48,105 nt of DNA from Coxiella endosymbiont of Ornithodoros maritimus (GCF_907164965.1 NZ_CAJRAM010000008.1:1-48105), one strand, 5' to 3'; positions 9,076 to 19,257 are shown, numbered from the stretch's first letter. Made by a program: numbers and translations. Notes: generated by a model from the letters alone, not told the origin.

Positions 9076-9549
9076 ATGAAACTTTATTGTGTTCGTCACG
9101 GGCATGCGGAACAGTTTACAAATCAGCGTGAAAGGCCTCTGAGTGCAGAGGGGATAGAAGAAATTAACAAAGAGGCCGCTTACCTTAAGCGGCGCGGTGT
9201 CTACGTCGTTCACATTAAGCACAGTAAGAAACTGCGAGCCCGTCAAAGCGCCGGGATTTTAGCCTCTGCTGTGGCTGATGAGCACGCTTTGGAAGAGTGT
9301 CCGTTGCTGGGAGAGGATCATTTGATAGCCCCGCTTATAGACTTAATTCAAGAGTGGCATGATGACACAATGTTGGTTGGGCACATGCCGTTTATGTCAC
9401 GACTGGTGAGTGCGTTGGTATTAGGGGACGACAGCCACGATATGGTGCGTTTCCCCCCAGGCACGATCGTCTGTTTGGAACAATTTGAGAACCGTTGGAT
9501 TCTGAATTGGGTATTGCGTCCGGACTTGGTCCCTGATCAAGGGGATTGA
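9076..9549 (+). CDS. sixA: Phosphohistidine phosphatase SixA
   Basis: This is a small histidine-phosphatase-superfamily protein of 157 residues, close to the roughly 160 of SixA. It carries the catalytic VRHGHA motif with nucleophile His8, an SxxxRAxQSA-like segment (KKLRARQSAG), and the second catalytic His in MLVGHMPFMSRL. SixA removes phosphate from phosphohistidine on HPt/phosphotransferase-type proteins in the cytoplasm. ATG 9076 is preferred because AGGGAG lies 5 nt before it. A GTG at 9070 would overlap that site. The ygfX-like gene follows after about 20 bp. Confidence 0.9.
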   Translation: MKLYCVRHGHAEQFTNQRERPLSAEGIEEINKEAAYLKRRGVYVVHIKHSKKLRARQSAGILASAVADEHALEECPLLGEDHLIAPLIDLIQEWHDDTMLVGHMPFMSRLVSALVLGDDSHDMVRFPPGTIVCLEQFENRWILNWVLRPDLVPDQGD

Positions 9550-9570
9550 TTTGTTTGAGCTGCGGTTTTC

Positions 9571-9951
9571 TTGCTATTTTTATTTGTTTCATTGATCATG
9601 AATTTAGTCGGATTAACGTGTGTTTGGATGACAGCCCTTTATCTGGAAATAAAATTTATTCTTACCTTCATCGTGAGTATCCATTTCTTTTTTCTATTGA
9701 GAAAATATTTCTGGTTGAGTGCGCCCAATTCAATTTCAGCTTTTCGTTTTGATGGCGAGCATTGGTATCTTAAAATGAAAAACGAAAAAACCGATGTAAC
9801 AGAGTTAAAGGAAACTCTAAAGAGCCGTTATTTAATTTTATTAAATTTCGCGAGCATTTTCGATGGAAATCGCTATCAATTAATGTTATTTACCGACTCT
9901 ATTTTTAAAATTGCTTTTTGCCGATTGGGGACATTGTTGGTGATGGATTAA
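9571..9951 (+). CDS. YgfX-like two-helix membrane protein
   Basis: This protein has about 126 residues (117 if it starts at ATG 9598). It opens with two hydrophobic helices separated by a short turn, then a soluble part with FDGEHWYLKMKN, a LILLNF beta stretch and a terminal LFTDSIFKIAFCRLGTLL. That layout and the W.L/...L..DS....R.L pattern match the YgfX family. In other gammaproteobacteria ygfX is found with sdhE and near nadB, and here nadB is the convergent neighbour, overlapping by 47 bases. sdhE is not adjacent. YgfX has been linked to membrane and cell-division effects, but its role is unsettled. The start is uncertain because no good ribosome binding site precedes either candidate. 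Confidence 0.6.
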   Translation: MLFLFVSLIMNLVGLTCVWMTALYLEIKFILTFIVSIHFFFLLRKYFWLSAPNSISAFRFDGEHWYLKMKNEKTDVTELKETLKSRYLILLNFASIFDGNRYQLMLFTDSIFKIAFCRLGTLLVMD

Positions 9952-11524
9952 GATGTAAAATAGTGTTTTTTGCCTGAGCCAAGGGATGAGGATAATCCAC
10001 ATTATAATGCAAACCTCGGCTTTCTTTTCTCATTAAAGCACTTTCTACGACGAGCTGTGCCACTGTCATTAGATTTCGTAGTTCAATAAGGGATTTACTT
10101 AGAATTTGGAGAGGGAAAACGACGTTTATTTGCTGAAGGAGCTTTTGTAAATCATTTTTCGCCTTAAGTAGCCGGATATCGTTGCGAACAATGCCGACAT
10201 GATCCCACATAATTTTACGAACTTGATGTATGAAGCCATCCACAGTTCTGGTGTCCTCTCGCTGCTTGTCCGCGGGGCCCAGAGAAAAAAATGGATTGGC
10301 GGCTTCCTCGGCAAGTCGTGGGATGAGGGTCACTGAGCTTTTAATCGCTCGTGCGCAACTCGCGGCGAAAACTAAGCATTCTAATAATGAATTACTCGCC
10401 ATCCGGTTCGCACCGTGCATCCCAGTATAAGCCACTTCGCCAATTGCATATAAGCGAGCAATATCCGTTTGACCTTGTAAATCGGTCATCACTCCGCCGC
10501 ACGTATAATGAGCCGCTGGCACAACCGGTAAGGGTCCTTCAGTCATATCAAAACCGAAATTCAAACAAGTCCCATAAATCGTCGGAAAAGCTTTTTTAAT
10601 AAAGTCAGCCGGACGATGACTAATATCCAAATAAACGTGATCCCAATTATTTTTCTTTAACTCCGTATCAATCGCTCGAGCGATAATGTCTCGAGGGGCC
10701 ATCTCCGCTCGGTCATCGTAATTGGGCATAAAACGCTTTCCATTCGGCAACAGCAAATAGCCGCCTTCACCGCGAACAACCTCGGTAATTAAATAATGAT
10801 TCGCCAGCGGATGATAAAGGCAAGTCGGGTGGAATTGATTAAATTCCAAATTTGCTACCCGACAGCCGGCACGCCACGCCATTGCAATACCATCGCCGCT
10901 TGTTCGATTAGGATTACTGGTGTGTAGATATGCAAAACTGGCGCCTCCAGTGGCGAGAACTGTATAGGTGGCATGGAATTGTAAAGAACGCTGTTGCTCG
11001 CCGTCATAAACCTGCGCACCCCTACAGAGGTTATTTTCGATCAATAAATCAATGGCAATATGATCCGTAAAACAATCGATGCTAGGATGAGAGAGCACTT
11101 GTTCGGCAAGTGTCTTGACAATAACAGCGCCAGTTTTATCAGCAGCATGCAAGATCCGTCGCCGACTATGGCCGCCTTCTTGAGTGAGGTGATAATTATT
11201 TTTACCATCTGTTGTAAATTGAACGCCTTGTTGAATCAGCCATTCGACGGCGGATTTGCCTTGCGTCACTGTTGCTCTAACCGCCTCAGGATCGCAAAGT
11301 CCGCCGCCCGCGTTTAAGGTGTCCTGAACGTGCAATTCCACACTGTCATCTGCCGCGTTCATCACCGCCGCAATTCCCCCCTGCGCATGCGGAGAAGAGC
11401 CGGCGGTAAGATCATCTTTGCTTAAAACAGCCACGCGCATTTCGCTAGCAAGGCTCAAAGCTAGGCCCAGCCCTGCCGCGCCGCTGCCGATAACTAGGAC
11501 ATCATAGGTGGTATATCTTTTCAT
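9905..11524 (-). CDS. nadB: L-aspartate oxidase
   Basis: NadB oxidises L-aspartate to iminoaspartate, the first step of de novo NAD synthesis, using FAD. The N-terminal dinucleotide-binding motif VIGSGAAGLGLALSLA (G13, G15, G18) is followed by the family's SSPHAQGGIA, the HTSNPNRTSGDG substrate/flavin region, FHPTCLYHP, and the catalytic-domain HYTCGGVMTD. The C-terminal three-helix domain is complete. The length of 539 residues is normal. It appears to be transcribed alone, and the 115 bp upstream hold no other gene. Its 3' end overlaps the convergent ygfX-like gene. Confidence 0.97.
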   Translation of the reverse strand: MKRYTTYDVLVIGSGAAGLGLALSLASEMRVAVLSKDDLTAGSSPHAQGGIAAVMNAADDSVELHVQDTLNAGGGLCDPEAVRATVTQGKSAVEWLIQQGVQFTTDGKNNYHLTQEGGHSRRRILHAADKTGAVIVKTLAEQVLSHPSIDCFTDHIAIDLLIENNLCRGAQVYDGEQQRSLQFHATYTVLATGGASFAYLHTSNPNRTSGDGIAMAWRAGCRVANLEFNQFHPTCLYHPLANHYLITEVVRGEGGYLLLPNGKRFMPNYDDRAEMAPRDIIARAIDTELKKNNWDHVYLDISHRPADFIKKAFPTIYGTCLNFGFDMTEGPLPVVPAAHYTCGGVMTDLQGQTDIARLYAIGEVAYTGMHGANRMASNSLLECLVFAASCARAIKSSVTLIPRLAEEAANPFFSLGPADKQREDTRTVDGFIHQVRKIMWDHVGIVRNDIRLLKAKNDLQKLLQQINVVFPLQILSKSLIELRNLMTVAQLVVESALMRKESRGLHYNVDYPHPLAQAKNTILHLNPSPTMSPIGKKQF

Positions 11525-11639
11525 AAATTCATTTTTTATTTCCCGAGCTTGCCCAAGGGCTTTTATTTCAAGGAATCAGACTATACCACAGAATCCTTTC
11601 TCTTAGGTTTGAAGCAAATAATTCTCTGATGTTAAAATA

Positions 11640-12591
11640 ATGACCGTAGCCGAAAGTGAAGTGAAACGTATATACGAAAAAAATATAAAAAACAATTAGT
11701 TTCTTTGATTGAGCAAAACGATAAAAAAGGCACCATTGCTTTTTTCAAGTGCTACTCCTGGCTTATCAATGAGCCCTTAAATATCGCTGGGCAAACAGCA
11801 TTAATCATTGCCAGTTGTAAAATTTATTTGAAAGTATGCGACATTTTAAGTAGTGCGCAAAACGAATTTAATTTTCATCTTTTAAAGAAAATAGAGCGAG
11901 TGGTTGATGGGGTAGAAATAACATGGAATGAATTAATTCTAAAACGCAATATAGCGCTTGAAGCAATAAAGAAGGTTGCTCATTTGTCTTTTATAGACAT
12001 CGACAGTTTTTTTGTTTTTTCAGAATTCGATAAAGCGGTTCTCCAACTCGAGACTATCGGCCAACTAAAAAAGAATCTTATCGAACTGTTTGCCCAACGG
12101 GAACGTTTTCTAATCGCCACGAATTTTGATTACTTAAATGCGTCGTATTATGCGCTTAACCAATTTTGCGTCGAAATCTATGGGGAATTTTTTTGGTGGC
12201 GTTGAACCCTATAATCTTTTGTTAGACGGCAATCTCACCTGAACAGATTTAAATCCTGTCTTTTAGCTTGAAGAGAAGAAAAAAGAAGAGCCTAATAATG
12301 AGTGGAAGGATCCCGCAACGGGGAAAACCGTATCAATCCCGAAGGCGTGGGCAACTTTATTATTTTCGTCTTCCCGACGGATCCATACAATGTTACGAAA
12401 GTATTATTGATTCTGTTATCGCTGCACTAAAAAAGGGCGAACCCAACCCCCGTCAGCTCTGGAAATCTGTCGACGATCGATTTGAAACGAAGGGATTAAG
12501 CTTCTTGGCTCAAGTGGAACCGTTCCTCTGGGCTCGAATGCCATCTATTGGGAAATTACTGACTTATACCAAAAGGCTTAATAAAGAGTAG
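11640..12591 (+). pseudogene. Decayed gene, ankyrin-like N-terminus
   Basis: ATG 11640 opens MTVAESEVKRIYEKNI, then a run of six A (11687-11692) shifts the frame. The other frame continues with LVSLIEQNDKKGTIAFFK and NIAGQTALIIASCK, typical of an ankyrin repeat (residue pattern G-x-TAL--A), and stays open to 12205. Another open piece runs to 12591 in a third frame and includes LYYFRLPDGS and an AALKKGEPNPRQLW segment. The parts read as one large helical protein broken by at least three frameshifts. Ankyrin proteins in Legionellales are often Dot/Icm secretion effectors, and whether this was one is inference. No intact product is expected. Confidence 0.6.
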
Positions 12592-13028
12592 GAAGAACGT
12601 ACTTCTTGTTTGGGTAAATTTCTTCATTTAAGCCATGGGTTGGAGCAAGTAGACAAAAACCATAAAAAGGTTGGCGCAAGTGAATATGAGGAGGGATAGG
12701 ATAGCCCGCTTAGCTGGCGCAAATTAAGTTTTTCGAATGCTGGAAGGATCTTAAAGAAGAAACGAAAAATGCCATTCGAATTTTGGGCGTTAACGGCCAT
12801 ACCATTGGTGCGGTGTTGGGTTTGCTGTACTCTCCTGTGAGAAAAAAAGGGTCGAGACGGGGAACTTGAGCCCTAGTATTGAGTTCAAGTGTCAGGAAGT
12901 GATAAGCTAAATCCCATTTTAAACTCCGAAGAAATTCAGAAAACCCTTAAGGAAAAGGATGGTTTTGCATTTACACACCTCTCTAACATCGAACTGGACC
13001 TAATACATCAAAACTCATCATTGAATTA
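12592..13028. other. Non-coding remnant inside decayed locus
   Basis: No open frame of useful length was found here. Short plus-strand pieces, such as KLNPILNSEEIQKTLKEKDG in one frame around 12906-12965, look like former protein sequence. The stretch is therefore probably the decayed middle of the same gene or gene pair rather than a regulatory region. Confidence 0.5.
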
Positions 13029-14850
13029 ATGGACCAAAAACAATACGAAAACTATTGCTGTAAAGAGATAAAATCGTCGGAAAATAAAGTGGAAAAATGC
13101 GATTTCATTTATTTTTTTGATGCTTTTGACGATTTATTTATAACATATCACCGCGCGATTCAATTACTATTTCGTAATCACATACTTTCTTAATAATAAT
13201 TTAGTATTAATGAGAGAAAGTTGGGATCTATTAGAATTGGAGAAAGATTATTTACTTATCTATGGAATTTGTAAACTTATCGACACTGACGGAATGGCGA
13301 TAGTGTATGCAATGCTCATGAACAATCATCGGAAAGAAAAAAAGCAAGTAGACCTCCCTAGCTTAGCTGTTGTAGTAAACATTCTTTCATCGAGTACCGG
13401 TTATGAAAATTTAAGAAAACAGTTTCCGTTTTTGCCGGATGAACTTGGATTTCGTGAATTAATTAAGAAACTAGAAAACGAACTCAGCGCGTTATTGTAT
13501 TATGCGGTTCAGTCGGATTCGATTCTTATGGTAAAAGAAGTGTTAAAATTAGGCGCAAACCTTAATGCGACTTATCAATCCGAGTCGATATTAAAACTGG
13601 CTCTTGAAAAAGAGCCCTCCGTGATTGCTTTTGCTTTAATTAAGCACAGAGGGAGGTTTAGCTTCGAGGAAGTGAGAGCCATTGTAGATGGCAGTCAATT
13701 GTAGAAAATTACTATATATCTAGTAAGCCATATTTTTAGTTCATCGAATAAGATTAGAAAATCAGTGCTCTATGCGTTGCATGAAAGAAATAAATTACAT
13801 TTCCTTTTTTATTTAAATATAAATGCCTCTTTAAGCTTGATAAACTTGGGGAAAAGTGTAGCCAGGATTTTAACGAATTTGATCCAGAATTTCAAACTGA
13901 GATCATTTCCCGGGATCCAAGCATTCCTTTTGGGATTAACAATATTTTTATAGAAAAAATGTTGCCTATTTAAAATGCATGCTCCGATTAGAAGAAGAGA
14001 GATTGCGGGTAAATAAATTGGAGCCGTGGTTACAAAAATTATTGCTTCAAGTTAAGCTAAATGCTTTTCCCTCATCGGTATCCTTTTTTGCTCAGCTACA
14101 GCCATACGAAGCAAAAACGGACGTTGCGCCGAATGAAAAATTACAATGGCTTCTTAAAGAGGTGGTGATAAGAGATAACGAAGAAATAGCCATCATATTA
14201 ATTCAATGGGAAGGGCGGCTAACTCATGGAGGACCTCCGTTGGTACCCGCTGGCCGGGATACATGGATGGGATGGAGTGAATAATTCTCCTTTTGAGTTA
14301 TCCGTTTTAGAAGCGCTGGGCGTTTTTCTCAAAAAAGGGTTTCGGCTCTCTCTCGGGTGAAGCTTTATTGAAGATATCTCAACTCACTGAAAAGGGGTAT
14401 TATTGTATTTCTTCTTATTTTCAAAAATTAATTAATTTGGGACCTTGTTGTCTCGATAGCAATTTCAATAGAATTTATCAGGCATTAGCAGGGTGTGAAA
14501 AAGAAAAGTCTATTACTATGGAGAATCCGACTCTCACGGACGGGTATTATGTACAGGCTTTAAAAATATGCATTTCCTTTTATCAAGAATTATTAAATAA
14601 GGATATTGATGATTTAGAGAGATCCATTTTTGTCCATCTATTTCAAAAAATTCATATTGAAAGAAAGGAGAATGAAATTTTCACTTTCTTGCGGCGGTCT
14701 CGGGTTAAAAACACGGTGACTAGAGAAAAATTGGAAGAACTAGAAAAAAGCAATCCCTCGTCAAGCACAGCTGTCATTATGCGCTGTTTAACGGAGAAAA
14801 GTAAACAGACCCTAGCTTTTAACTGGGCAATTTTCATAGTGCGAAGCTAA
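13029..14850 (+). pseudogene. Decayed helical/ankyrin-like gene(s)
   Basis: Four plus-strand pieces in different frames follow one another. These are 13029-13193 (54 residues, YFFDAFDDLF), 13210-13704 (164 residues), 13979-14284 (101 residues) and 14368-14850 (160 residues). The second piece ends with an ankyrin-type unit, LLYYAVQSDSILMVKEVLKL followed by GANLNA. The third carries EIAIILIQWEGRL, and after a frameshift near 14270 a SPFELSVLEALGVFLKKG unit that looks like the next repeat. The fourth is helical and Lys/Glu-rich. The whole is best read as one or two ankyrin-containing proteins in decay. The family cannot be named more precisely. Confidence 0.55.
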
Positions 14851-14870
14851 TACTGATGCCGCGTAAGCTG

Positions 14871-16206
14871 TTAATTTGGGATGTGTAAAAATTTATTTGG
14901 ACCGTGAGTGTTTGATTTGGTGCCTAAAAGGCCGGTAATCATAAACTGGGCTTTCGGGAACATTTTACCGAGCATTCTCATAAAGGGGATAGTGCCCCCG
15001 TCGCCTATATAAGCGCCAGGCTTTCTAAAAAATTGCTTAGAAGCGGTCTCATTAGCTTTGGGCAGCCACTCACTTAACGGAGGGTCACCCAACCGCTTGC
15101 TTTAGTGTCGGACTGAAAAGAAATTTTTGCGTTATAAGGAGGACCTTTTTCTAAGATAGCTTTCAAAGCGGTTGAGGTTTTTTCGCCATTAACCGTCGGG
15201 GGTAACCGCTTCAACCGAGGGTAATCCGTCGATTCCCGTAACACTGAGTGGGGGACGCCAGGTGCGATTTAAGAGCAATTCGGGAAGATTTGAGGATACC
15301 GCCTCTCAGTATTAGGTAAAAAGGGAATATATTTCAAAGAAAACGCTCCACAAAGCCTCAGCCGTTTTTTTTAGCTTAGTCGATATGTTAAGGGGAAATA
15401 TCGACTTTTAATTTGTCAACAATGACTGTTCCTATTTGACTGTCTTCAATTCGATTTAAGAGCTGGTGTAAAATCAAAAAAGGAGCGGGGATCAAGTCGC
15501 TTCCTGTTCCGGAATGAAGCCCGGTTTTAAAGCCTCGATTTCCAATTCGCCACAGATAACGACGCGCAGCGATGTCGTACACCACAGTTGCTCGTAATTG
15601 CCGCAACCGCTGTCTAAGCAGATAACAAAATTTGGATTTCCTATGCGGGTTTTTAATTGTTGTAAATAAAAAGGTAAATCCGCACTCCCGCTTTCTTCGC
15701 AGGCTTCCATAAGAACAACGCAGCGGGCGAGATGTATTTGAAAATGTTGCAGCATTGCAATCGTGGTGAGGGAAGTAAAAGCAGCATAACCATCGTCAGC
15801 GTCGCCCCATCCATATAAAGGGGGGCTATCTTCTTTAATAACCGGCTTCCATAGCCCTAAATTTGCGTTCCAACCTTTCATTTCCGGCTGCTTATCCATG
15901 TGTAACCATACAGCAAAACGGTTTCGTCCGTTTGGCCGGGGATTTCAATAAACAAAAGTGGCGTTCGTCCCGGTAACTCCACCACTTCAAGTTTCATATC
16001 CTTGATGGGCTGCTTTTCGCACCATTCTACAATCAGTGTCAAGGCTTCATCCATGTAACCATATACTTTCCAGTTAGCGTCAAACAGCACGGATTTATTA
16101 CGAATTTTTATGTAATTTGCTAATTCGGGAATAATACTATCATCCCAGAGGGCGGAAATGGTTTGATAAATTTCGTGGGCATTTTTTTAAATGGTGAAGT
16201 AGTCAT
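14871..16206 (-). pseudogene. M20-family metallopeptidase, multiply frameshifted
   Basis: Pieces in several minus-strand frames line up with an M20/M25/M40 dipeptidase of about 450 residues. These are the N-terminus HEIYQTISALWDD, then LLFIEIPG and VLLYG (metal-binding loop damaged), MDKQPEMKGW, GWGDADDGYAAF (Gly-Asp-x-Asp-Asp-Gly metal/active loop), VVLMEACEESGSADLP (catalytic Glu-Glu), CLDSGCGNYEQLW and, at the C-terminus, GDGGTIPFM and NTHGPNKFLHIPN. Frames change near 15890 (at the HLDKQ metal site), near 15500 and in 15100-15390. A run of seven T (16182-16188) separates the likely ATG at 16206 from the rest. It is non-functional as a single gene. It follows the DM9 gene on the same strand. 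Confidence 0.85.
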
Positions 16207-16245
16207 AGGTGGTTATGTTACCAAATTTTTAGTTCAAGTGGCAGG

Positions 16246-16290
16246 GCGCAACCCTGTATTTCACTTCGCTGCATACGGGCTGCGGGTTAC
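16246..16290. repeat. Short palindromic repeat, copy 2
   Basis: The stretch contains ACCCTGTATTTCACTTCGCT followed by GCATACGGGCTGCGGGTTAC. It is related to the repeats at 7441-7476 and 18164-18199. The outer arms AACCC/GGGTT and the inner GTAT/ATAC pair around a CTTCG core. It lies between the dead peptidase and the DM9 gene. Confidence 0.5.
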
Positions 16291-16995
16291 TTAGATTTCG
16301 GAATGGCTAATCGTTGATACCTGAGTATAGTAACTTCTTTATTCGTAAAAGGGATGTGACATTCCCCGTCAAAGGCTTTGCCGATGTAGATCGCATTATG
16401 GTAAATGACGTGGCATATGCGCAATTGGCGCACGTAGTTCTGTTGTGGAGGTATTTCACTACCGCCCATGAGCAGCTGCACTTTGGGCTGATAATCCAAT
16501 CGCCTTACCAAATTATTTTTTGGCATCGTCTGTTAATATTTGAAAATTAGAAGCATGAAGCGTTTTTCCTGTAAAAGTAAAATAACAAATGCCTTTATAA
16601 AATTCTCCCGGATGAATTCCGCCACGATAGCGAGCGCGGCAAATGGATAGAGCATATCCGTTGTGGGTTACCGCTACAATCAAACGCTGACGCTCAGTGC
16701 TCCAAACCAACTCTGCTGCTTTTAATCGTTCATCAGCTTCTCTTTGCTGTTTGACTCGAGTAACGGACAAATCAGCTGCCTTAACATGATCAGGGTGAGG
16801 TATCGCCGGCCCAGGCAAGAAAAATCCCGCGAGACTGCGATGGTTAGCACCGGTGAACGGATTATTGATTAACAATTTAGCTATTAAAAAACTAATAGCT
16901 AAAACAACGTTAAAAGATTTGATTAAACGGCGCTGTCCATAGTGCTGGAGAAGCTTAATCCATAGGCCGCACAATAAAAAAGAAGAAATAATCAC
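16287..16995 (-). pseudogene. Membrane-anchored DM9/DUF3421-repeat protein, frameshifted
   Basis: The first frame (from 16995) begins with a hydrophobic N-terminus (FLLCGLWIKLL and VVLAISFLIAKLLI), so the protein was probably membrane-anchored. A helical linker and one DM9-like unit follow: YALSICRARYRGGIHPGE, then CYFTFTGK and FQIL. A stop follows at a run of six A (plus-strand T 16516-16521). Removing one A joins it to a second frame that holds a more complete unit: MGGSEIPPQQNYVRQLRICH, IYIGKAFDGECHIPF and EVTILRYQRL. DM9 domains are known mainly from insects and molluscs, where some bind sugars. They are uncommon in bacteria. Family assignment is by motif pattern only. Confidence 0.65.
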
Positions 16996-17102
16996 AAAAT
17001 CAAGGGATTCAAGTTATTTCGATTAATAACGAAATTAAAATGCCAAAAAATTTCACGCTGGAAAAAAAGACAACAAATCAAAAATTGTATACACTGCTAG
17101 TA

Positions 17103-17920
17103 TCAGAGAAAATTCACCGTTTGTTCAGTGACCACCGGGTATAATTTATAAGATTCTCCTTCTTGATAAAAAGCATTGAGAAAAATAATAGCAATTGCCA
17201 TTATGGTTAAAGTAATCGATTCAATCGCGCTTCCTGGTAATCGACGCTGAGAGGTCATGAGAATCGCAACTATAGTAAAGACAATGCCGATGATAACGAT
17301 AAAAGGCAGTAACAGTCGCACCATCAATAAAATGACATATCGAATGCTGCGCACAAATTTTTGAGTGTCATGACCGATAGCAACACCGACGCTGAAAAAT
17401 AGAATACTCAAAAATAAAGAAACCTGCGGTTTATATTATAAATAAAGGAAGAAACGACAAGAACGTCTACTAAGGAAAATATCTTACTGGTGATTGCCAC
17501 CGACGCCCACGCGATCGCCAAAAACAGCAGGCCGACAATGAAAAGACTAAAGCTGTCCCACAATACGTAAAATAAACTGGAGTAACTGACTTTAATTTTG
17601 TTTTCTTCATGCATGGCCATATAGAAAGCATGAATTACATAAAACACGAGATCGAAATTAATGAGACTTAAAGACTTGCCGTTAGAGCTTGTATAAGGCC
17701 AATAAATAATAATAAAGGCTAAACCTGCCGCTAAAAAAAGTAATGAGATCTCGAAGCAAGTGTTTCTGATTGAAGCGTAAAGTGTAAATCAATAGTAATA
17801 ATGAGGAATAGAGATAAAGGCTAACAGCGTCGGACTGGTAATAAAGCAATGCCCCTTGCAATAATCCAATGAGAGCGCCAAGTATTAAAATAGGAAAATT
17901 CCGGATCTATAGATAGTCTC
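17103..17920 (-). pseudogene. DUF4153-like polytopic membrane protein, broken
   Basis: Three minus-strand pieces cover one former membrane protein. The N-terminal part (LILGALIGLLQGALLYYQ) is followed after a frameshift near 17730 by LLFLAAGLAFIIIYWPY and a piece ending at 17408. That piece includes LWDSFSLFIVGLLFLAIAWA and DVLVVSSFIYNINRRFLY. The last piece, 17411-17103, has VILLMVRLLLPFIVIIGIVF. Alternating hydrophobic helices and short loops fit the DUF4153 family, whose function is unknown. There is a frame change where the last two pieces abut at 17408-17411. No complete product is possible. Confidence 0.6.
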
Positions 17921-18008
17921 TTAATCAGTTCAATATTTACTATGACTGAGATGCAATTGAAATTAGTTTAAAGCCCCGCCGGGCAAACCTCAACCAAACT
18001 TGACATAT

Positions 18009-18140
18009 TTAGATCACTTCGTTACTGTAAGATTTTGCGCCGATTTGAGCCTCAGCTTGCGGGCGCATTAATAAATACAGAAATACAGCTAAAGCGGGAG
18101 TGCAGATCTTCTCTATTCCCCCTTTTTTAACTGTGAACAT
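18009..18140 (-). CDS. Putative 43-residue membrane or exported peptide
   Basis: The ORF runs from ATG 18140 to TAA 18009. The N-terminus is basic (MFTVKKGG), followed by a hydrophobic stretch (LAVFLYLLM) and an AEAQ-type possible signal-peptidase site, then a short polar tail (GAKSYSNEVI). It was found by reading the 280-bp gap between the DUF4153 remnant and metN. The ribosome binding site is weak. It may be a real small gene or the tail of a decayed one. No family was recognised. Confidence 0.3.
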   Translation of the reverse strand: MFTVKKGGIEKICTPALAVFLYLLMRPQAEAQIGAKSYSNEVI

Positions 18141-18163
18141 TTACCATTGAAAGTGGGATTGCG

Positions 18164-18199
18164 TAGCCCGTATTCCGCTTCGCTTCATACGAGCTACTG
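18164..18199. repeat. Short palindromic repeat, copy 3
   Basis: GTAGCCCGTATTCCGCTTCG followed by CTTCATACGAGCTAC forms a hairpin with GTAGC...GCTAC outer arms and GTAT/ATAC inner arms. It lies immediately before the metN start and matches the family at 7441 and 16246. It may occupy the position of the former metN promoter/leader. Confidence 0.6.
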
Positions 18200-18202
18200 A
18201 TT

Positions 18203-19257
18203 ATGATTGAATTACGAAACGTCACGAAAACTTATTCTGCCAAACAGGGGGAAGTTCTCGCGTTATCGGATATTAATTTACGCGTGGGCGCCGGATAAAT
18301 TTTCGGAGTCATTGGAAAAAGCGGCGCGGGCAAAAGCACCTTGATTTGTTGCGTTAATTTATTAGAACGGCCTGACAAAGGGTCAGTGATTGTGGATGGG
18401 CAAGTCCTCACAACACTTTCCAGCAAAGCTTTGTGGCATGCGCGTCACCGGATGGGAATGGTGTTTCAACACTTTAATTTATTAAGTGCGCGCACGGCCT
18501 ATCAAAATATCGCCTTTCCTTTACAATTGCTGGGCAAGAATCCTTCCGAAATTAGAAAAGTCGTTTTGCCGCTTTTGGAATTAACCAACTTAACCGCTAA
18601 AATGAACGCCTATCTCAGTCAATTGAGCGGCGGTCAAAAGCAACGTGTAGCCATCGCACGTCCCTTAGTGACCAATCCGACCGTCTTATTATGCGATGAA
18701 ATGACCTCCACGCTGGACCCGGAAACGACGCATTCTATTTTACAGCTGTTCAAAAATATCAATCGGGAGTTGAATTTATCAATTTTATTAATTACGCACG
18801 AGGCGGAAGTTATTAAAACCGTAGCCGATCGAGTAGCGGTATTAGATCAAGGCCGAATTGTGGAAGAGAACGATGTGGTCAGTTTATTTAAACGTCCCAA
18901 AACAGAAATTGCCAAAAAATTTACGCGTTCATCAATTGAAGTAAAATTACCCAAATTTTAAAAAATCGGTTGTAAAAAATAACGGTGGATGAGGGATATA
19001 CCTTGCTTCGCATTGATTTCACCGAGCATAATGCCGAAACGCTAATTATTGATGAGTTTATTAGAAAATTCGATTTGCAAGTTAATATCTTACAAGGCCG
19101 TCTTGAATTTTTGCGCGACGACTCTATTGGTATGATGTTAGTTGCTCTTCGCAACGTAAAGGACGCCTTGCCACAAGGTATAGCATATCTAAATGAGAAA
19201 GGTTTACAAGTTGAGGTTTTGGGTTATGTCAGTACATGTGATTGGTGCTATCGTTAA
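18203..19257 (+). pseudogene. metN: Methionine ABC importer ATPase MetN, broken
   Basis: The protein from ATG 18203 (MIELRNVTKTYSAKQGEVLA) is a clear MetN ATPase but has TAA at codon 32 (18296-18298), directly before Walker A GKSGAGKST, where the family has Gly-Glu. The same frame then runs open through the signature LSGGQKQRVAIAR and the Walker B LLCDEMTSTLDP to TAA 18959. The D-loop/Walker B surroundings are also unusual, with Met and Thr where the family has Ala. The C-terminal regulatory NIL domain (LLRIDFTEHNAETLIIDEF to VEVLGYV) survives in another frame, 18985-19257. There is thus at least one nonsense mutation and one frameshift. metI starts inside its 3' end, as in intact operons. 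Confidence 0.92.

Noticed and set aside
9070-9078. GTG 9070 as the sixA start
   Set aside because: It would overlap the AGGGAG ribosome binding site that fits ATG 9076 at 5 nt.
7430-18200. The repeated palindromes as a CRISPR array
   Set aside because: Copies are dispersed over 11 kb, diverged, differently oriented, and lack regular spacers or cas genes.
18100-18203. A SAM riboswitch or MetJ operator before metN
   Set aside because: No SAM-I type core and no AGACGTCT-type tandem boxes could be found; the leader holds a REP-like hairpin instead.
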